Source: Sunxiuqinia sp965372405 (GTDB lineage: Bacteria > Bacteroidota > Bacteroidia > Bacteroidales > Prolixibacteraceae). Taken from it: a stretch of 64,000 nt of DNA. Shown one piece after another: positions 1 through 8,437 of the stretch. A program made the translations under genes and the position numbers. How positions within the stretch are numbered: the first letter of the stretch is position 1; the number at the start of each line of letters is the position of its first letter. The notes below the pieces were generated by a model. That model searched no databases. It was given only the letters and a program-made list of their open reading frames with translations, and was not told the origin of the DNA. Where the stretch lies: assembly GCA_965372405.1 (NCBI GenBank), contig CBDVCE010000010.1:1-64000 (forward strand), written 5' to 3'.

Positions 1-1
1 T

Positions 2-175
2 TCAAACTTTCCTCTATACCCCGAGGCAGAGCCTCGAGGAATTCTCTTGATTAACCACTACACTATTGAAGGTGGCTATAACTGGAATGCAATATGGGGA
101 ATAACTACCCTATTTTCGATAGTTCTTCTGGTATTATTCAGTATACTATTTAAAAAAGAAGAAGCAACCAGTTAA
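2..175 (+). CDS. MFS transporter, C-terminal fragment (nucleoside/sugar permease-like)
   Basis: Open frame entering from the left edge and stopping at 173-175; only the last 57 residues are present. They end in one hydrophobic helix (about residues 36-52) and a short Lys/Glu tail. The stretch before the helix (HYTIEGGYNWNAIW) resembles the final loop of Bacteroidota MFS nucleoside permeases, where an aromatic/Asn/Trp pattern precedes the last membrane segment. The loop just upstream is encoded by a GC-rich palindrome (about 19-40) that looks like one of the genome's intergenic repeats read in frame as PEAEPRG. The family call rests on the tail alone, so the substrate is a guess. Confidence 0.5.
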   Translation, partial: SNFPLYPEAEPRGILLINHYTIEGGYNWNAIWGITTLFSIVLLVLFSILFKKEEATS

Positions 176-205
176 ATTTGAGAACAAATATCTATCAAAG
201 TATTA

Positions 206-283
206 AAATAAAGAAAGGGGCTTTTAGCCCCTTTCCTGCGTCTATCAAAAATTCTATTCTAGATATTAATCAAGGGTGTTCAG
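206..283. repeat. Duplicate of the S9 peptidase 3' end plus terminator
   Basis: This stretch is a diverged copy of 629-703, which holds the intrinsic terminator and last codons of the downstream S9 peptidase gene. Both copies carry the AAAGGGGC..GCCCCTTT hairpin (here 214-234), then tgcgtctat and a related region leading to tcaagg. Here the minus strand no longer encodes the peptidase end cleanly. It is either a remnant of a second peptidase copy or a duplicated terminator; it could also terminate the upstream permease gene. Confidence 0.6.
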
Positions 284-628
284 GCATAAGTGCGTTTCGA
301 GAAGCAATTGAAATTTGGCCTTCCAGGATTTTGAGTAGAAAAACAAGGGAGAAAATAAGTGGTGGTACTGGTAAGCAATCCTTGTTTAAGGAGCAATGCG
401 ACGAGTTTGGATTGTGTGGCATTTTTGATCCGTAGTTTTCTTTCAAAAGGATGGTCAGCCTTGACTTTTTTTGAATTCTTTTTTGTGTCAAGACAAAAAA
501 GAATTTGGGGTTTGGGGCAACGCCCATTAAAGATAATTATAACTTGCCCCGAGGCCTCGGGGTTTCTTTGTTTCTTTTCATTTAAGAAAAAGAAATGAAA
601 TATATTTAGATTGAAACACCATTTCGTA
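284..628. other. Non-coding stretch with interspersed-repeat remnants
   Basis: I see no convincing gene here; three overlapping short open frames lack any recognisable family. The stretch contains a segment near 376-410 (AAGCAATCC ... GCAATGCGACGA) like the common Bacteroidota interspersed repeat, an inverted repeat of AAGAATT/AATTCTT with a caaaaaa core near 472-502, and a perfect 16-bp palindrome CCCCGAGGCCTCGGGG at 546-561 followed by a T-rich run, which could act as a terminator. Confidence 0.5.
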
Positions 629-631
629 AAA

Positions 632-660
632 TAAAGAAAGGGGCTTTTGAGCCCCTTTCT
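632..660 (-). terminator. Intrinsic terminator of the S9 peptidase gene
   Basis: Perfect 8-bp stem AAAGGGGC (637-644) and GCCCCTTT (651-658) with a 6-nt loop, 21 bp past the stop codon of the minus-strand gene; on the minus strand it is followed by CTTTATTTT. A second copy lies at 214-234. Confidence 0.8.
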
Positions 661-678
661 TGCGTCTATTAAAAAATC

Positions 679-2556
679 TTATTTCAAATATTGATCAAGG
701 AACGTTAGCACCTGACCATAACCTTTAATTTCATTCTCTTTCTTTACAAAGCCATGACCTTCATCAGGGAATAAAACGTATTCAACAGGAATACCATTGG
801 CTTTAACCGCCTCAACAACTTCATCTGATTCAACCTGAAGTACACGTGGATCATTAGCTCCCTGAAGCACCATTAGAGGTTTAGTTACTTTATCAGCATG
901 AAATACAGGTGAGATATCGTACAAACGAACCGAATCAGCAGTTGTTGGATCGCCCAATTCTGCATAGAGTGCTTTTCTAAACGACTCCCAATAAGGTGGA
1001 ATCGATTTTAAAGTCCGCAACCAATTAGTCACACCGAAAATATTCACACCTACATCAAATTCTTCAGGAGTAAAGCATAGAGCCGCCATAACCATATAGC
1101 CACCATAAGAGCCTCCAATAATCCCAATTCTAGTTTCATCAACCCATCCAGTTTCCTGCATGTAATTCTTGGCATAAATACAGTCTTGCAAGTCAACATC
1201 ACCGTGTTTTAGATTATCCATTTTAAAGAACGATTTACCATAGCCACTTGATCCTCGATTATTAACTGCAATAATTGCATAACCATGGTTTACCAAATAT
1301 TGAATCAATGAAAAATAGCTTACACGTGATTGCCCACCAGGACCACCATGAACCCATACCAAAGCCGGAACTTTTTCACCAACAGCTTGGTGAGGCTTAT
1401 AAAGAATTGCTGGAATATCTAGTCCATCAAACGATTTATAGCGAATAACTTCGCCAGCAACCAAATCGTCCTCAATAATTTCTGGATTAAGCGTATTTGT
1501 TAATTTCTTCAATTCCTTTCCAACCAAATCATACACATAAATATTATTGGGAGATGTGGAAGAACCGACTGACATTTTAACAAGCTTCTCACTTTTAGAA
1601 ACAGAAACAGATTTGATATCACCTCCTTCAAAATCAGGCATTACAACAGCTTCGCCAGTAGAAAGATTAAACACATAAACTTTTGTTGTAGCATCTTCAT
1701 TTACACCAATAATCCGATATTTTGAATTGTAAGATTCGTAGGCGTACCAAACATCCCATTCTGCATTCCATACTTTTTCATTATCACCTGACGCAAGATT
1801 ATAACGAGAGAAGTAGGTAAACTCACCGCCTTCATCAGTTAGAAAATACAAGTATTCATTATTCAAATCAAAAAACTGAGGACCAAACCCAGCATCACCT
1901 TCATGTGCTGAAATATGCTTGGTCTCTTTGGTTTCCCTGTTATACAAATACATCTCATCATTCGAAGTTGTAATGGTTTGAACCAAGGCAACAAACTGCT
2001 TATTTTTAGAGATTGAACCAATACTGTAGCCATTTTCGTTTTGATAGATTATAGCTGGCTCCATACTTGCAATGTCCATTTCATATAAATCAAAATAGCG
2101 CTCATCCCTTTTATTAGAAGTAAAGAAAAAAGACTTTTGATCTCTTGCCCATCCATAAAAAATTGATTTTGCACCTTCCCAAGCAGTGATGTCCGTTACA
2201 ATTCCAGCTGTATCCTGCATAAATATGTGATCAATTTCATTCCCATTATTATCGCTTGAAAACAAAAAGCGTTCATCATTAGGGAAGTATCCAATAGCAA
2301 AAACAGAACGATCTTCAAAATTAGTGACCTGCTTGGGTTCAGAGCCATCTATAGGATATTCATAGATGTTGTAAATCCCGCTCTCATTACTCGTTAACAA
2401 GAGTTTTGATTCATCAGGAGAAAAACTACCACCACCAATACTGGTATTTTTGTAGAACTGTTCAATGGTGTAGCTTTTAATTTCACGGGGAGTTTCTTTT
2501 TTAGGGGCACAACCGGCCAAGACAGCCAAAACAAGGAGAAAAGCAATGTTCTTCAT
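679..2556 (-). CDS. S9 family prolyl oligopeptidase-type lipoprotein
   Basis: A 625-residue serine peptidase of the prolyl oligopeptidase family, expected to cleave oligopeptides in the periplasm or at the envelope. The start fits a lipoprotein signal with lipobox LAGC, acylated Cys at residue 16. Residues about 40-360 form a WD/TolB-like beta-propeller that would gate access; residues about 365-625 are the alpha/beta hydrolase domain. The triad is visible: Ser483 in GGSYGG, Asp569 in GANDPR and His601 in DEGHGF, with the oxyanion segment WVHGGPGG before it. It stands alone between intergenic repeats, with its own terminator. Length and motifs are normal for the family; the natural substrate is unknown. 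Confidence 0.93.
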   Translation of the reverse strand: MKNIAFLLVLAVLAGCAPKKETPREIKSYTIEQFYKNTSIGGGSFSPDESKLLLTSNESGIYNIYEYPIDGSEPKQVTNFEDRSVFAIGYFPNDERFLFSSDNNGNEIDHIFMQDTAGIVTDITAWEGAKSIFYGWARDQKSFFFTSNKRDERYFDLYEMDIASMEPAIIYQNENGYSIGSISKNKQFVALVQTITTSNDEMYLYNRETKETKHISAHEGDAGFGPQFFDLNNEYLYFLTDEGGEFTYFSRYNLASGDNEKVWNAEWDVWYAYESYNSKYRIIGVNEDATTKVYVFNLSTGEAVVMPDFEGGDIKSVSVSKSEKLVKMSVGSSTSPNNIYVYDLVGKELKKLTNTLNPEIIEDDLVAGEVIRYKSFDGLDIPAILYKPHQAVGEKVPALVWVHGGPGGQSRVSYFSLIQYLVNHGYAIIAVNNRGSSGYGKSFFKMDNLKHGDVDLQDCIYAKNYMQETGWVDETRIGIIGGSYGGYMVMAALCFTPEEFDVGVNIFGVTNWLRTLKSIPPYWESFRKALYAELGDPTTADSVRLYDISPVFHADKVTKPLMVLQGANDPRVLQVESDEVVEAVKANGIPVEYVLFPDEGHGFVKKENEIKGYGQVLTFLDQYLK

Positions 2557-2812
2557 AATGATTGATTTATTGTTTTCAGATTAGACGATATATTGTAGAA
2601 CAAATTACAAAAAATGCAGATTAAAATAACAATAAAATTGCTTCTGAATATCAATCAATGAAACTTCAATAAAAAACATCCCAAAACAAAACCAGCACAA
2701 CAACACACTAGTCTTCAATATTGTTTCAATAATGAACATGTTAAAAAATAGGTATGATTTCTCTGACAATAAGCCTTAAATTGCATTTGCGAAACACAAA
2801 ACAAAAAAAATT

Positions 2813-3169
2813 ATGAAAGCATTAACCGGAACTGTAGCTAAAATTATTTATGCAATTCCAATGATTCTTTTTGGAGCTTTTCATTTTATGATGGCTGAAT
2901 CCATGACTGGAATGGTTCCTTCATTTATTCCCGGAGGCGTTTTCTGGGTTTACCTTACCGGAGTGGCTTTAATGGCAGCAGGCGTAGCAATTGTGATTAA
3001 CAAAATGGCTCGTTTAGCGGCATTACTGTTAGCAGTACTCCTACTTCTTTTTGTATTAACCATTCATTTACCGGGAGCAATTGCCGGAGAGCAAATGGCC
3101 ATGCCTTCGATGCTTAAAGACGTTGCCCTAATGGCTGGTGCCCTTTTAATTGCAGGAAGTAGTAAATAG
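2813..3169 (+). CDS. DoxX family membrane protein
   Basis: 118 residues with four predicted membrane helices (about 8-28, 42-62, 66-85 and 100-116), the layout of small DoxX/DoxD-like proteins, which occur in thiol/redox and stress settings but mostly lack an assigned reaction. The segment IPMILFGAFHFMMAESM resembles the family's first conserved helix-loop. It lies divergent from the S9 peptidase gene across 256 bp and convergent with the next gene, sharing a hairpin terminator, so it is probably monocistronic. Family assignment is good; function open. Confidence 0.75.
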   Translation: MKALTGTVAKIIYAIPMILFGAFHFMMAESMTGMVPSFIPGGVFWVYLTGVALMAAGVAIVINKMARLAALLLAVLLLLFVLTIHLPGAIAGEQMAMPSMLKDVALMAGALLIAGSSK

Positions 3170-3178
3170 AAAAAATTA

Positions 3179-3204
3179 GGGGCAGAACCGTTACGGCCTG
3201 CCCC
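3179..3204. terminator. Bidirectional hairpin terminator
   Basis: GGGGCAG (3179-3185) pairs with CTGCCCC (3198-3204) around a 12-nt loop, between convergent genes ending at 3169 and 3242. The T-rich side is better on the minus strand (TAATTTTTTC). Confidence 0.7.
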
Positions 3205-3241
3205 ACTATCTTTTAAAGTATTATTGAGTATTTATAGAAAA

Positions 3242-4183
3242 CTATCTTACATCAGCAGCACAACGAAAGCCAGTATTAAAAAGTGATGTTTCGTGTGAAT
3301 TGAATGATCTGCCCGAAACAGTATTACTACCTTCTCCCAGCTGATCAAAAAAGAAAGAACCTCCCCTGATTACTTTCACATTTTCATCTTTTCTAAATGG
3401 AGTCTCATTCCCCGGATACAACTGATAAGTATCCTGACACCAGTTCCATACATTCCCACCCATATCAGTTACTCCAGCCGCATTTTCGCCAAAAGCACCA
3501 ACCGGAGAAGTGTACATATATCCATCTTCATTAGTATTGTTGGTAACATCAGTCCCTTGCCAAACATTGGCTCCAAACTTTCCATTAACCATTAATTCAT
3601 CACCCCAACTAAAACGAGTCGATTCATTATTTCCACTTCTGGCGGCGGCTTCCCATTCTACTTCTTTGGGCAACCTTTTTCCAGCCCAGCTTGCATAAGC
3701 CACTGCATCATTCCAACTTATATGAGTTACAGGATGATTATCTATCGCCTTTTCACCCTCTCTTCCAAAAGGGAATTCCCACGCAACACCTTTTTTCAGT
3801 TCCCATTGATTTGTATTGAAGTTGAACACGCCAGAGTCTCCAAATTTTTCGGCCTCAGTTGCAAATCCTGTTGCTTGAACAAACTCTCTAAACTGCTTAA
3901 CTGTTACCGGTGATTTATCAATGTAAAAGGCTTTTAGTTCTATTTCATGTAGTGGTTTTTCATTTGGTTGTCCATCATTATTTCCAATCGCATATTTCCC
4001 AGCAGCAAAATGTACCATATCAGAAAAATCAGTTGTTTTTGAAGCCTTAGCAACTTTCTCACTCTCAACTTTTTGTTCTTTCTGAATAGGTTCTTCTTTT
4101 ATCGTAGATTTTTTTGAGCTAGAATTACAAGAGAATAAAAAGATAGAAATTAGAAATAAAGAAATGTGAATAATTTTAGTCAT
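3242..4183 (-). CDS. FGE/SUMF1-fold lipoprotein lacking the catalytic cysteines
   Basis: 313 residues. The lipoprotein signal has lipobox LFSC (Cys19), then a Lys/Glu/Ser-rich linker to about residue 50 and a formylglycine-generating-enzyme fold (PF03781) to the end. Fold landmarks are clear: PVTVKQFREF, HPVTHISWNDAVAYASWAGK, RLPKEVEWEAAAR, GGNVWNWCQDTY, VIRGGSFFF and GFRCAADV. In true sulfatase-modifying enzymes the stretch after RGGS carries the two active-site cysteines; here it reads FFFDQLGEGSNTVSGRSF with no Cys. It is therefore unlikely to convert sulfatase cysteine to formylglycine. Bacteroidota use this fold for other roles, including gliding/secretion lipoproteins. No sulfatase gene lies nearby. 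Confidence 0.85.
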   Translation of the reverse strand: MTKIIHISLFLISIFLFSCNSSSKKSTIKEEPIQKEQKVESEKVAKASKTTDFSDMVHFAAGKYAIGNNDGQPNEKPLHEIELKAFYIDKSPVTVKQFREFVQATGFATEAEKFGDSGVFNFNTNQWELKKGVAWEFPFGREGEKAIDNHPVTHISWNDAVAYASWAGKRLPKEVEWEAAARSGNNESTRFSWGDELMVNGKFGANVWQGTDVTNNTNEDGYMYTSPVGAFGENAAGVTDMGGNVWNWCQDTYQLYPGNETPFRKDENVKVIRGGSFFFDQLGEGSNTVSGRSFNSHETSLFNTGFRCAADVR

Positions 4184-4352
4184 TGGGTTGTTTTTATATT
4201 TTACGGCTTAAAATTGTTGATTTTTTAGATGGTTTCAAAGTTTGAAATAATTTTCGTCAAGCGCATATTTTAAATTAAAAGACTTTGCTTTTTATTAAAT
4301 TTGTGCGTCCTGCATTAATAATGCACATAACCGAACTGATTAATCAATAAAT

Positions 4353-5342
4353 ATGAAGAAATACAATTGGGCCATTCTTGGATGTGGAAAGATTGCAAAA
4401 AAATTTAGTACCGATCTAAAATTACTTCCAAATGCCAACCTCTACGCTGCAGCATCTCGAAATATTAAAAAATCAAAAGAATTTGCAAGCGAATTAGGGT
4501 ACGAAAAGACATTTGGAAGTTATGAGGAAATGCTACAAGATCCGAAAGTTGATGTGGTTTATGTAGCAACACCTCATTCATTTCATCACAAGCATGTTTT
4601 ACTTTGCCTAAATCATAAAAAGGCTGTTTTATGCGAAAAGGCATTCGCAATAAACAGCAAAGAAGCTTCTGAAATGATTCAGACTGCAAAAAAGCAAAAA
4701 ACCTTTTTAATGGAGGCTTTTTGGACTCGATTTCAGCCTAGCTTTTTAAAGTCAATGGAGATATTACAATCAGGTGAATTGGGTAAACTAAAAATGTTAC
4801 GCTCAGATTTTGCATTTAATGGTCCCAAAGACATGACAAACAGATTGTACAACCTTGATTTAGGTGGTGGTTCATTACTTGACATAGGAATCTATCCGGT
4901 TTTTGCTTCACTTTTTGCTTTTGGAAAGCCATCTGACATAAAAACACTTACTAATTTCAGTCCGACAGGTTCCGAAGAAACGATCACCATTAATATGAAA
5001 TATCCAGATGGAGAGATTGCCACTCTTTCTTCAAGTTTTTCATGTTTCTCGGCCGTACAAACCGAGTTCTGGTGTGAAAATGGATATTTAAGACTCAATA
5101 AGCGTTGGCACGAAAAATCATTGATTACTATTTGGAAAAAGGGAGATGAGAATGAATCACATATACCCGTAACTGAAAGAATAGGAAATGGCTATGATTT
5201 GGAAGCAGCACATGTAATGGAATGTCTGGATGCAGGATTGTCAGAAAGTCCAATGATGCCCTTATCATTTACTCTTGACATGATGGAAGTTCTGGATGCA
5301 ATTCGAGAAGATGCAGGGATTAAATATCCAAATCATGATTAA
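4353..5342 (+). CDS. Gfo/Idh/MocA family NAD(P)-dependent oxidoreductase
   Basis: 329 residues. An N-terminal Rossmann domain with ILGCGKIAKKF (residues about 8-18) binds NAD(P); the EKAFA motif near residue 95 (usually EKP) carries the catalytic Lys of the family. The C-terminal alpha/beta domain has LDLGGGSLLDIGIYP, which resembles dihydrodiol-dehydrogenase-like members acting on sugars or polyols. A -7-like element TAAATTTG lies at 4296-4303, 50 bp before the start. The gene is divergent from the FGE-like lipoprotein gene and has no operon partner that would name a substrate. Confidence 0.9.
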   Translation: MKKYNWAILGCGKIAKKFSTDLKLLPNANLYAAASRNIKKSKEFASELGYEKTFGSYEEMLQDPKVDVVYVATPHSFHHKHVLLCLNHKKAVLCEKAFAINSKEASEMIQTAKKQKTFLMEAFWTRFQPSFLKSMEILQSGELGKLKMLRSDFAFNGPKDMTNRLYNLDLGGGSLLDIGIYPVFASLFAFGKPSDIKTLTNFSPTGSEETITINMKYPDGEIATLSSSFSCFSAVQTEFWCENGYLRLNKRWHEKSLITIWKKGDENESHIPVTERIGNGYDLEAAHVMECLDAGLSESPMMPLSFTLDMMEVLDAIREDAGIKYPNHD

Positions 5343-5604
5343 TTAAGCTCCCCAACACTTTGTTAAAAGTTTGTTAATGACAGTATTTAACACAACTATT
5401 TAAAAAATAATGCGTTTTTTTACGAAGAAACTGTAATATTTCAAGTTGAAATGCGTCATATTAAAAGTCATTCATTATCAAGCACAGAATACAGTTTACT
5501 GTTTTATCAATTAAGTTCGCAGATGAAAATGTATCGTTGATCGATTAAATTAATAACGAACTGTATTTTTGTTTACATTTATTGAAAATTTATACGCTAA
5601 TACC

Positions 5605-5859
5605 ATGAAAGCGATTATTCTTACTTCATCAATATTTTATTTGTTAGGATTAAAACTAACTACTCAGGTTGAATTGAATCAGAAATCATTGAATGACAGT
5701 GTGAAAATTAATATTCAGAAAGAGCTGGTTTTGCCTGAAGAAGATATTGAAAAACTACCAAAAATAAATATCGAAAGCAAAGAAACACCTGCAAATTGTG
5801 GGTCTGACAAAGACACAGCCCCTTGGATTCCAATTAAGGATAATCTTGAATTTGAATAA
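5605..5859 (+). CDS. Small secreted protein, unknown
   Basis: 84 residues from the ATG at 5605. An in-frame TTG at 5569 lies inside a likely -7 promoter element (TATTTTTG, 5564-5571), so the downstream ATG is preferred. The N-terminus is a short hydrophobic signal-like helix (residues about 3-17); the rest is acidic and polar and ends near NCGSDKDTAPWIP. I recognise no family. Separate promoter and terminator suggest a monocistronic unit. Confidence 0.5.
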   Translation: MKAIILTSSIFYLLGLKLTTQVELNQKSLNDSVKINIQKELVLPEEDIEKLPKINIESKETPANCGSDKDTAPWIPIKDNLEFE

Positions 5860-5884
5860 TATTTACAATTTATATAAAAATTTA

Positions 5885-5908
5885 AACAGCACTAGTTGCT
5901 GTTTTTTT
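5885..5908 (+). terminator. Intrinsic terminator
   Basis: AACAGCA (5885-5891) and TGCTGTT (5897-5903) form a 7-bp stem with a 5-nt loop followed by a run of T. It lies between convergent genes and serves the small secreted protein gene. Confidence 0.8.
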
Positions 5909-5919
5909 ATGCCTAATTG

Positions 5920-6399
5920 TTACTCATAAAAAGCTTCAACTCCCGGATAGTGAAATTTTTTCTTCGCAATTTCTTGTGGAAAAATATAATATTTGACTTC
6001 AGCCTCGGCACATAGCTCATTATCAGCATTAAATAATTGCCCTAGAATAACTGCAAATCGTTTATTTTGCTCTATAACTTTTCCTTTAATCGTTAACTTT
6101 CCCTGATTGGTATGAACAGGCTTTTTATATTTCACATTTAGATTGGCTGTTACACCAGCTGTTTCACATTTTGTATAAACTACCCAAGCTGCAATTTCAT
6201 CAAGCAGGGTTGCCTGAATACCACCATGTAGAATATTCTCCCAGCCCATGAATTCGGGAGTTGGTTCCCACTCGGTAACCAAGCCTTCACCATCATCCCA
6301 AAATTCCAATTTAAACCCAATTGGATTATGTGGAGAACAGCCTATGCATTGGTATCGTTCAGGATTATCATTTCGGTGTACATTAAGAATTCGTTTCAT
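5920..6399 (-). CDS. PaaI-type hotdog thioesterase family protein
   Basis: 159 residues with a hotdog fold. The segment ILHGGIQATLLDEIAAW (about residues 56-72) is the family helix, with the HGG turn and the acidic residue used by 4HBT/PaaI thioesterases to hydrolyse acyl-CoA. An N-terminal CIGCSPHNPIG segment resembles the uncharacterised subgroup that carries a Cys-x-x-Cys-type start. The gene is followed upstream on the same strand by the prohibitin-like gene, but a terminator at 6427-6457 separates them. The acyl-CoA substrate cannot be read from the sequence. Confidence 0.85.
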   Translation of the reverse strand: MKRILNVHRNDNPERYQCIGCSPHNPIGFKLEFWDDGEGLVTEWEPTPEFMGWENILHGGIQATLLDEIAAWVVYTKCETAGVTANLNVKYKKPVHTNQGKLTIKGKVIEQNKRFAVILGQLFNADNELCAEAEVKYYIFPQEIAKKKFHYPGVEAFYE

Positions 6400-6426
6400 C
6401 GAATTATAATATTGAAAGTTTTTAGC

Positions 6427-6457
6427 AAAAAAAACCGGTAAGAGCTATACTTACCGG
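6427..6457 (-). terminator. Intrinsic terminator of the prohibitin-like gene
   Basis: CCGGTAAG (6435-6442) pairs with CTTACCGG (6450-6457) around a 7-nt loop; the eight A residues at 6427-6434 give a T run on the minus strand. Confidence 0.85.
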
Positions 6458-6478
6458 CTATATCTTCAAGAATCTTAT

Positions 6479-7297
6479 TTAATTGTTTCCAAGAATCAAT
6501 GGCATTCCATCTTTTCCACTTCCAATTATTACCACCTTAGAGTTTGGAGATTCTGAAAGTTTAATTGTAGCTTCTATACCTCTCATTTTTAAAAGAGCCG
6601 TTGTTAAACTACTATTGATAATCTTATTAGCAACAGCCTCTCCATCGGCAGCAATTCTTTTTCTTTCTGCCTCACTTTTTTCTTTGTCCAATCTAAACTG
6701 ATATGCTAAAGCCTCCTGCTCTTGCTGCAATTTATTTTCAATCGCCGTTTTAATTTTCTCTGGAAGATTGATAGATCGAATCAATAAAGCCTGCATCTGA
6801 ATATTATTCTCCTTCAAAATAATCGATGTTTCTTGAATAATAGCATCTTCAACTTCTTTTCTTTTTGTTGAATATATTTCCTCGGCAGTATAGCGTCCAG
6901 CAACCTGTCTTACTGATGAACGAACCTCTGGCACTACTAGCTGACCAATATAATTCGTACCAAACACTTCATGCAAGAAACCAATTTTATTATATGCGGG
7001 ATTAAAACGAACAGAAACATCTATATTCACTGACAATCCACTCTTATCCAAAACATCCATTGTTTCTTCACGTTGCTGCTCTTTTACATCGTAAACATAG
7101 AGTTCATTCCAGGGAGAAATAATATGAAACCCAGGTTGGAAAATATTTTCCTTATCCAGACCTGTTGTAAACTTGCGGAAAATTATACCACGTTCACCTG
7201 GCTGAAGGGTTACAAACATGCTGCTTCCAAAAAATAAAATAATAACAAACACAGCACCAGCGATAATCAAATATGATTTTTTAAAGTTCTGATCCAT
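6479..7297 (-). CDS. Prohibitin-like SPFH/Band 7 membrane protein
   Basis: 272 residues if translation starts at the ATG at 7297 (MDQNFKKSYL); a longer frame to 7360 adds 21 unlikely residues. One N-terminal membrane anchor (about 9-28) is followed by an SPFH/Band 7 domain (PGERGIIFRKFTTGL onward) and a long charged coiled-coil stretch (about 170-215, rich in KLQQEQEALAYQFRLDKEK). Prohibitin-type proteins form ring assemblies on the membrane and act as scaffolds or modulators of membrane proteases. It has its own terminator and neighbours of unrelated function. Confidence 0.9.
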   Translation of the reverse strand: MDQNFKKSYLIIAGAVFVIILFFGSSMFVTLQPGERGIIFRKFTTGLDKENIFQPGFHIISPWNELYVYDVKEQQREETMDVLDKSGLSVNIDVSVRFNPAYNKIGFLHEVFGTNYIGQLVVPEVRSSVRQVAGRYTAEEIYSTKRKEVEDAIIQETSIILKENNIQMQALLIRSINLPEKIKTAIENKLQQEQEALAYQFRLDKEKSEAERKRIAADGEAVANKIINSSLTTALLKMRGIEATIKLSESPNSKVVIIGSGKDGMPLILGNN

Positions 7298-7408
7298 TTT
7301 TTTGTAGATTTTAAGTGATTTATTGGTAAAAATAAAGGTTTTTCTGAGCAAACAACACATCTTATGAACAAAATTCAGATTTATATTGTAAAAAAATAAA
7401 TTGCACCT

Positions 7409-8236
7409 CTATGGTAAGCGAATATGCTTCGTTGTCCTGTACTTATTCGGACTAGCACCAAAGTATTTTGAAAAAGTTCGAGTAAAATAGGCTGAATCAT
7501 CATATCCAAGTTCGTGTGCCACTGCCTTTATAGGCATTCTTGAATTTGATAATAAACGAATTGCTTCATTCATTCTTAGCTGTAAAATGTAGTTATTGGG
7601 AGTAGTCCCAAATACATTTTTAAACAGAGAGTGAAAATAATTATCTGATAAAAAGCACATTGAGGCCAGCTCTTTTAAAGAAGTTCCTTTTTTGAAATTC
7701 TCATTAATGTGCTCTATTGCTGGCATAAGTCTTACCTCAGTATCTTCTTTATCAAATATCTTTGGATTAAATTTTTCAGCAAAAACGCTGATAATTGTAG
7801 TTAATAGTGATTGAATTTTCAGGTATAAAGTAAAATAATCCCCAGGATGCTTTTCTTTAAAAGGTTGAATAAGACTAAAAAAACGATCAAAAGAATTAAA
7901 CACATCTCTAAGTATAAATATTTCATCTGCATTGAGTTTAACCACCACAGGTAATTTGCTTAAAATCTGCTTTAGAAAAACCGAATCACTTATAAAATGT
8001 AACCAATTCACGCTGAAGGAATCAGGACAGCGTTGAATGTCAATTTTAAATCCATTAATGAAATAGTATTCCCCTTTAAATAGTTCATATTGTTTATTTT
8101 CTGAAACAATAATTGCTTCGCCATCAACAATATGATATAACTTAAAGCATTGATCGATACTCGTCGCTTTTTTATTCCAATTCAATCCGCCATCAAAGCT
8201 TCCGCCACCAAGTAGTGTATTATTAATATTCAGCAT
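7409..8236 (-). CDS. AraC family transcriptional regulator
   Basis: 275 residues. An N-terminal cupin-like ligand-binding domain (about 1-150) is followed by two helix-turn-helix units of the AraC type (about 170-270) with the signature region PIKAVAHELGYDDSAYFTRTFSKYFGASPNKYR. It is transcribed away from the FucP-like permease gene across a 201-bp gap that holds a 7-bp inverted repeat. This position suggests it controls the 8.4-16.8 kb sugar locus, probably in response to a sugar; that part is inference. Confidence 0.92.
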   Translation of the reverse strand: MLNINNTLLGGGSFDGGLNWNKKATSIDQCFKLYHIVDGEAIIVSENKQYELFKGEYYFINGFKIDIQRCPDSFSVNWLHFISDSVFLKQILSKLPVVVKLNADEIFILRDVFNSFDRFFSLIQPFKEKHPGDYFTLYLKIQSLLTTIISVFAEKFNPKIFDKEDTEVRLMPAIEHINENFKKGTSLKELASMCFLSDNYFHSLFKNVFGTTPNNYILQLRMNEAIRLLSNSRMPIKAVAHELGYDDSAYFTRTFSKYFGASPNKYRTTKHIRLP

Positions 8237-8374
8237 TACAGAATAATAAGATTATGCAATTTCTTTCAAATATAGTCCATTTTATTTCAATTCTAAAAAC
8301 ATCAACTTTGAGATCAAGAAAGCTGTAATACAATCACTTAATAGAATCAATCTAAATAAGAAAACTAAGAACAT

Positions 8375-8397
8375 GATATTCTTATAATTAGAATATC
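8375..8397. promoter_or_regulatory. Inverted repeat, possible operator upstream of the fucoside locus
   Basis: GATATTC (8375-8381) and GAATATC (8391-8397) are perfect inverted repeats 9 bp apart, 41 bp before the permease start and in the gap shared with the AraC-type gene. AraC proteins often bind direct repeats, so the binding protein is unproven. Confidence 0.4.
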
Positions 8398-8437
8398 CAA
8401 AAACCAAAACCTATCTTTATTTAAAAACCAAAAAACA

